Assembly (NCBI GenBank): GCA_029857875.1
Contig: JAOUGB010000010.1
Coordinates: 1 to 17,098 of the forward strand
Reading direction: 5' to 3'
From: Desulfobacteraceae bacterium
Lineage (GTDB): Bacteria > Desulfobacterota > Desulfobacteria > Desulfobacterales > UBA11574
Length of the DNA: 17,098 nucleotides
Position 1 is the stretch's first letter; each line of letters starts with the position of its first letter. The notes beneath the pieces were generated by a model. The model searched no databases and was not told the origin of the DNA. It saw only the letters and a program-made list of their open reading frames with translations. Of this stretch, positions 13,495-17,098 are shown piece by piece. The position numbers were made by a program, and so were the translations under genes.

Positions 13495-14523
13495 ATGAGC
13501 ATTTCACCGGACAAGGAAAAAGCAGTAAATACCGCCATGGCTCAGATAGAACGGCAGTTCGGCAAGGGTTCTATTATGAAACTGGGTAGCAGCACTATTA
13601 TCGATGTGCCGGTCATATCAACCGGATCCCTCGCGCTAAATAAAGCACTGGGTATCGGTGGACTTCCCAGAGGCAGGGTGATTGAAATTTATGGTCCTGA
13701 ATCTTCCGGTAAAACCACACTTGCGCTTCATGCGGTTGCAGAAGCCCAGAAACAGGGTGGTGTTGTCGCTTTTATTGATGCTGAGCACGCCATAGATACT
13801 TCCTATGCCAGAAAACTCGGAGTAAATTGTGACGATCTGCTGGTGGCTCAACCGGATACAGGGGAACAGGCACTCGAAATTGCGGATATGCTTGTCCGGA
13901 GCGGTGCATTGGATATCATTGTGATTGACTCTGTTGCCGCACTTGTACCCAGGGCTGAGATAGAAGGCGAAATGGGGGATTCTCACATGGGACTTCAGGC
14001 CAGGCTCATGTCTCAGGCGTTGAGGAAATTAACCGGTACCATTAGCAAGACGATGACAGCGGTGATTTTTATTAATCAGATTCGTATGAAAATCGGAGTT
14101 GTATTCGGAAATCCTGAGACAACGACCGGCGGTAATGCTCTAAAATTCTATTCTTCGGTCAGACTCGACATCCGTCGCATCGGCTCCATAAAGGATGGGC
14201 AGGAAATCGTGGGTAACCGAACCCGAGTGCGTGTCGTAAAGAATAAAATGGCGCCACCTTTCACTGAGGCTGAATTTGACATCATGTATGGAGAAGGAAT
14301 ATCACAGACCGCAGATCTAATCGATACCGGTGTTACGGTCGGTATCATAGAAAAAAGCGGTTCATGGTATTCGTATGATGGAGAAAGGCTTGGTCAGGGC
14401 CGTCAGAACGCACAAAATTTTCTTAAAGATAATCCGGATATTAACAATTCAATATCAAACAAAGTCAAAGAAGCATTGGGCATTTCGAAAAAGAAACCCG
14501 AAGGTACTGAAGTTGATTCGTGA
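13495..14523 (+). CDS. recA: Recombinase A
   Basis: RecA forms the nucleoprotein filament on single-stranded DNA, performs strand exchange and triggers LexA self-cleavage. The 342-residue protein has Walker A GPESSGKT at 67-74, Walker B IIVID at about 141-145, DNA-binding loop 1 near 155-167 ([12 protein letters not shown]) and loop 2 at 195-213 ([20 protein letters not shown], split across family-conserved positions). The usual N-terminal helix ([15 protein letters not shown]) is present too. The C-terminus is short and not strongly acidic. A strong GGAGGG ribosome-binding site precedes the ATG. No intein is present. recX, frequently located between recA and alaS, is missing: alaS starts only 38 bp after the recA stop, so both are probably cotranscribed. 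Confidence 0.99.
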   Translation: MSISPDKEKAVNTAMAQIERQFGKGSIMKLGSSTIIDVPVISTGSLALNKALGIGGLPRGRVIEIYGPESSGKTTLALHAVAEAQKQGGVVAFIDAEHAIDTSYARKLGVNCDDLLVAQPDTGEQALEIADMLVRSGALDIIVIDSVAALVPRAEIEGEMGDSHMGLQARLMSQALRKLTGTISKTMTAVIFINQIRMKIGVVFGNPETTTGGNALKFYSSVRLDIRRIGSIKDGQEIVGNRTRVRVVKNKMAPPFTEAEFDIMYGEGISQTADLIDTGVTVGIIEKSGSWYSYDGERLGQGRQNAQNFLKDNPDINNSISNKVKEALGISKKKPEGTEVDS

Positions 14524-14561
14524 ATCGAAACGTTTATTACAATTTTCAAATGGAGTGAAGC

Positions 14562-17098
14562 ATGACGGGCAACGAAATACGAAAAAAATTTCTTGATTAT
14601 TTTGAAAAACATAACCACCGGATCGTAAGGAGCTCATCTCTTGTTCCTTCTGACGATCCTACGCTTTTATTCGTCAATGCCGGCATGGTGCAGTTCAAGC
14701 GCTGCTTTTTAGGCGAAGAAAAAAGAGGCTATGTCAGATCGGCCACATCTCAGAAATGTGTGCGCGCCGGCGGCAAACACAACGACCTGGAGAATGTCGG
14801 TTACACCGCCCGACACCACACTTTTTTCGAGATGCTGGGCAATTTTTCTTTTGGGGATTACTTCAAGGAAAAAGCCATCGATTTTGGCTGGGATCTCCTG
14901 ACAAACGGCTATGGACTGCCCGAAGAAAAACTGTGGGTTTCCATTTATCTTGACGATGACGAGGCTCATGAGCTCTGGCACAAAAACATTGGGGTACCGG
15001 AAGAAAAGATCTTGCGCTTTGGTGAAGAGGACAACTTCTGGGCCATGGGGGATACCGGCCCATGTGGCCCCTGCAGTGAAATACACTTTGATCGTGGTGT
15101 GGAATACGGTTGCGACCGGCCGGATTGCGGGGTCGGCTGCGAATGCGACCGCTTTTTAGAGATCTGGAATCTGGTGTTTATGCAGTTCAACCGCGAAGCC
15201 TCCGGCAAGATGGACCCGCTTCCCAAACCGAGCATCGACACCGGGATGGGGTTAGAACGTCTGGTTGCCCTGATTCAGGATGTGCCCACAAATTATGATA
15301 TCGACCTGATCCGGCCCATCATTCAGAAGGTCGAAGAACTTGCCGAAACAAAGCTGGGCCAAGCGTGGGAATCCGATGTAGCCATGAAGGTCATTGCCGA
15401 TCACAGCCGGGCAGCTGCTTTTTTGATCGGCGACGGCATCCTGCCTTCCAACGAGGGCAGGGGCTATGTGCTGCGCCGGATCATGCGCCGGGCCATTCGT
15501 TACGGCCGAAACATCGGTCTAACCGATCCGTTTTTACATAGAACCGCAGATGTCGTATTTGACATCATGAAGCCGGAATATCCCGAGCTTATTGATGCCA
15601 AAGCCTATATTACCAATGTTATCCAAAACGAAGAAGTCCGATTTTCAGAAACCCTGGATCACGGTCTTAAAATCTTGAACGACAGCCTGGCTGATCTGAA
15701 AGCCAAAGGCCAGACCCGGGTACCGGGCGACTTGATATTCAAACTCTACGACACCTATGGATTCCCGGTCGATATTGTTCAGGACGTGGTCAGGGATGAG
15801 AACCTGGATTTGGATATGGACGGCTATGATCAGGCCATGAAGGAGCAGCGGGTCAAGTCCAGAAAGGTGGCGGCTTTTACCAAAATCAGCGAGGCATACA
15901 AGAATCTTTCGGCAGAAGGCGTCATGCCTGAGTTTGTCGGTTATGATACGACAACGTGTGAATCCAAAGTTCTTCTTCTGGTCCAAGACGGCCGGGAAGT
16001 TGAAGAAGCGGTAAGCGGGCAGAGCCTTGAAGTTGTCACCGAAACAACACCCTTTTACGGTGAGGCCGGCGGTCAGGTTGGTGACAGCGGCAAAATCACC
16101 GGTCCGGATTTTGAGATAAAAGTTATTGACACGATCAAAGATCCGACCGGAATCACCATCCACAAAGGCGACATGATTTCAGGAAGCATTCAAAAAGGGC
16201 AGAATGTGACCCTGACGGTCGATAAGACTTCGCGTAGCGCAACCGAGTGCAATCATACGGCCACCCATCTGCTTCATTTTGCCTTGCGAAAAGTTCTGGG
16301 TGACCATGTCAAGCAGTCCGGTTCTTTGGTTGCGCCGGACAGGTTCCGCTTCGATTTCACCCACTTTTCCCAGACCACTGCTAAAGAGCTGGCAGAGATT
16401 GAAACCATCGTCAACCAGCGGATACGCGACAACGTACCGGTTGAGACCGTGGAGATGGATGCCGAAAAAGCCTTCAAATCCGGTGCCACCGCCCTTTTTG
16501 AAGAAAAATACGGCGATCGGGTCCGGATGGTTTCTTTAGAAGACTTCAGCAAGGAGCTTTGCGGCGGGACCCATACAGGGGCCACCGGGAACATCGGTCT
16601 TTTCAAAATCATCGAGGAATCGAGCGTGGCTTCCGGTGTACGGCGAATCGAAGCCCTGACTGGCGGAGCGGCCTTGGTGCATATCCAAGAAATCGACAAG
16701 TTGTTGGATGAAACCGCCCGCCTGCTCAAAGAGCGACCCGACATCGTACCCCAAAGAGTCGAAAAAATGCTGGCCAATCAGAAATCCCTTGAAAAGGAAG
16801 TCGAACGTTTGAAAGTAAAGATCGCCTCCGAAGTGGTCGATGACATCGAGGCGGACGTTAAAACCGTAAACAAAGTCAAGGTCCTGGCCAAAAAGGTTGC
16901 GGTGGACCAGCCGGCGGCTTTGAGGGATCTGGCCGACAGGTTCAAGGACAAGATACAGTCGGGCATCGTGGTCCTGGGAAGTGCCGCCGGCAATAAAGCC
17001 ATGCTGATCGTCATTGTGTCCAAAGACCTGACCCACCGGTTTCATGCCGGAGAGATCGTCAAGCAGGTCGCGGCCGTTGTCGGAGGCAGCGGCGGCGG
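14562..17098 (+). CDS. alaS: Alanyl-tRNA synthetase (3' end cut by window)
   Basis: AlaRS charges tRNA-Ala and edits mischarged Ser and Gly. About 845 residues are visible, in one open frame to the window end, out of a usual length near 875. The class II aminoacylation domain starts with TGNEIRKKFLDYFEKHNH and has LLFVNAGMVQFK, motif 2 around TSQKCVRAGGKHNDLENVG, and GDTGPCGPCSEI with GMGLERL later. A Cys-rich stretch DRPDCGVGCECDRF lies near residue 190. The editing domain shows the zinc-binding HTATHLLH and CGGTHTG. The C-terminal oligomerisation/C-Ala domain reaches the Gly-rich GGSGG at the edge. Start is ATG 14562 with GGAG 7 nt upstream. Roughly from base 14760 on, GC content and CTG/GCC codon use rise compared with recA and the first 200 bases of alaS. 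Confidence 0.97.
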   Translation, partial: MTGNEIRKKFLDYFEKHNHRIVRSSSLVPSDDPTLLFVNAGMVQFKRCFLGEEKRGYVRSATSQKCVRAGGKHNDLENVGYTARHHTFFEMLGNFSFGDYFKEKAIDFGWDLLTNGYGLPEEKLWVSIYLDDDEAHELWHKNIGVPEEKILRFGEEDNFWAMGDTGPCGPCSEIHFDRGVEYGCDRPDCGVGCECDRFLEIWNLVFMQFNREASGKMDPLPKPSIDTGMGLERLVALIQDVPTNYDIDLIRPIIQKVEELAETKLGQAWESDVAMKVIADHSRAAAFLIGDGILPSNEGRGYVLRRIMRRAIRYGRNIGLTDPFLHRTADVVFDIMKPEYPELIDAKAYITNVIQNEEVRFSETLDHGLKILNDSLADLKAKGQTRVPGDLIFKLYDTYGFPVDIVQDVVRDENLDLDMDGYDQAMKEQRVKSRKVAAFTKISEAYKNLSAEGVMPEFVGYDTTTCESKVLLLVQDGREVEEAVSGQSLEVVTETTPFYGEAGGQVGDSGKITGPDFEIKVIDTIKDPTGITIHKGDMISGSIQKGQNVTLTVDKTSRSATECNHTATHLLHFALRKVLGDHVKQSGSLVAPDRFRFDFTHFSQTTAKELAEIETIVNQRIRDNVPVETVEMDAEKAFKSGATALFEEKYGDRVRMVSLEDFSKELCGGTHTGATGNIGLFKIIEESSVASGVRRIEALTGGAALVHIQEIDKLLDETARLLKERPDIVPQRVEKMLANQKSLEKEVERLKVKIASEVVDDIEADVKTVNKVKVLAKKVAVDQPAALRDLADRFKDKIQSGIVVLGSAAGNKAMLIVIVSKDLTHRFHAGEIVKQVAAVVGGSGG

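Noticed and set aside
15100..15160. Cys-rich stretch in alaS (DCGVGCECDR) as an inserted zinc finger
   Set aside because: A Cys-containing segment at this place after GPCGPCSEI is common in many bacterial AlaRS proteins, so it is not an anomaly.
1..17098. CRISPR arrays, toxin-antitoxin pairs, prophage genes, biosynthetic clusters
   Set aside because: No regular repeat-spacer pattern, small paired toxin-like frames, integrase or cluster genes were seen. The remaining frames are shadows of the housekeeping genes.

Overview
The window looks like the chromosome of a Gram-negative bacterium of the Desulfobacterota (former Deltaproteobacteria), plausibly a sulfate reducer near Desulfobacterales. 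This is inferred from gene content and order: a kdsA-kdsC-lptC-lptA-lptB-rpoN-hpf-ptsN-rapZ-mannose-type-EIIA chain, a DUF39/COG1900 homocysteine-biosynthesis protein (common in sulfate reducers and methanogens), a Cys-type KdsA, and moderate GC. No marker allows a species call.

Left part (1-9805), all on the minus strand, is one long co-directional chain. Read in transcription order it runs kdsA, kdsC (KDO synthesis), lptC, lptA, lptB (LPS transport), rpoN (sigma-54), hpf (long ribosome-hibernation factor), ptsN (EIIA-Ntr), rapZ, a mannose-type EIIA, gap, tpiA, secG and tRNA-Leu(GAG). Most junctions are 1-25 bp or overlap, so translational coupling and polycistronic transcription are likely. 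The secG/tRNA-Leu(GAG) pair matches the secG-leuU order of E. coli, which suggests that tRNA-fMet and rimP-nusA may lie past the left edge. The only large break in the chain is 3684-4029, a 346-bp non-coding segment with a series of hairpins.

Middle (9806-10063) is a divergent promoter region. The kdsA operon leaves to the left. To the right goes a membrane-anchored M23 (LytM-type) metallopeptidase with Ig-like stretches, followed by the DUF39 gene.

Right part (10064-17098), all on the plus strand, holds the M23 peptidase, the DUF39 protein, thpR (RNA 2',3'-cyclic phosphodiesterase), recA and alaS, which is cut by the window end. Two short non-coding elements separate these genes: an inverted heptamer-repeat block between the DUF39 gene and thpR, and a 139-bp imperfect palindrome with 16-bp terminal inverted repeats just ahead of recA.

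The coding content is housekeeping and I do not see a new multi-gene system. The unexplained material is in three intergenic repeat structures: the hairpin series at 3705-4008, the heptamer arms at 12632-12730 and the palindrome at 13316-13454. The operon fusion of envelope biogenesis, sigma-54/PTS regulation and triose-phosphate metabolism is also worth noting.
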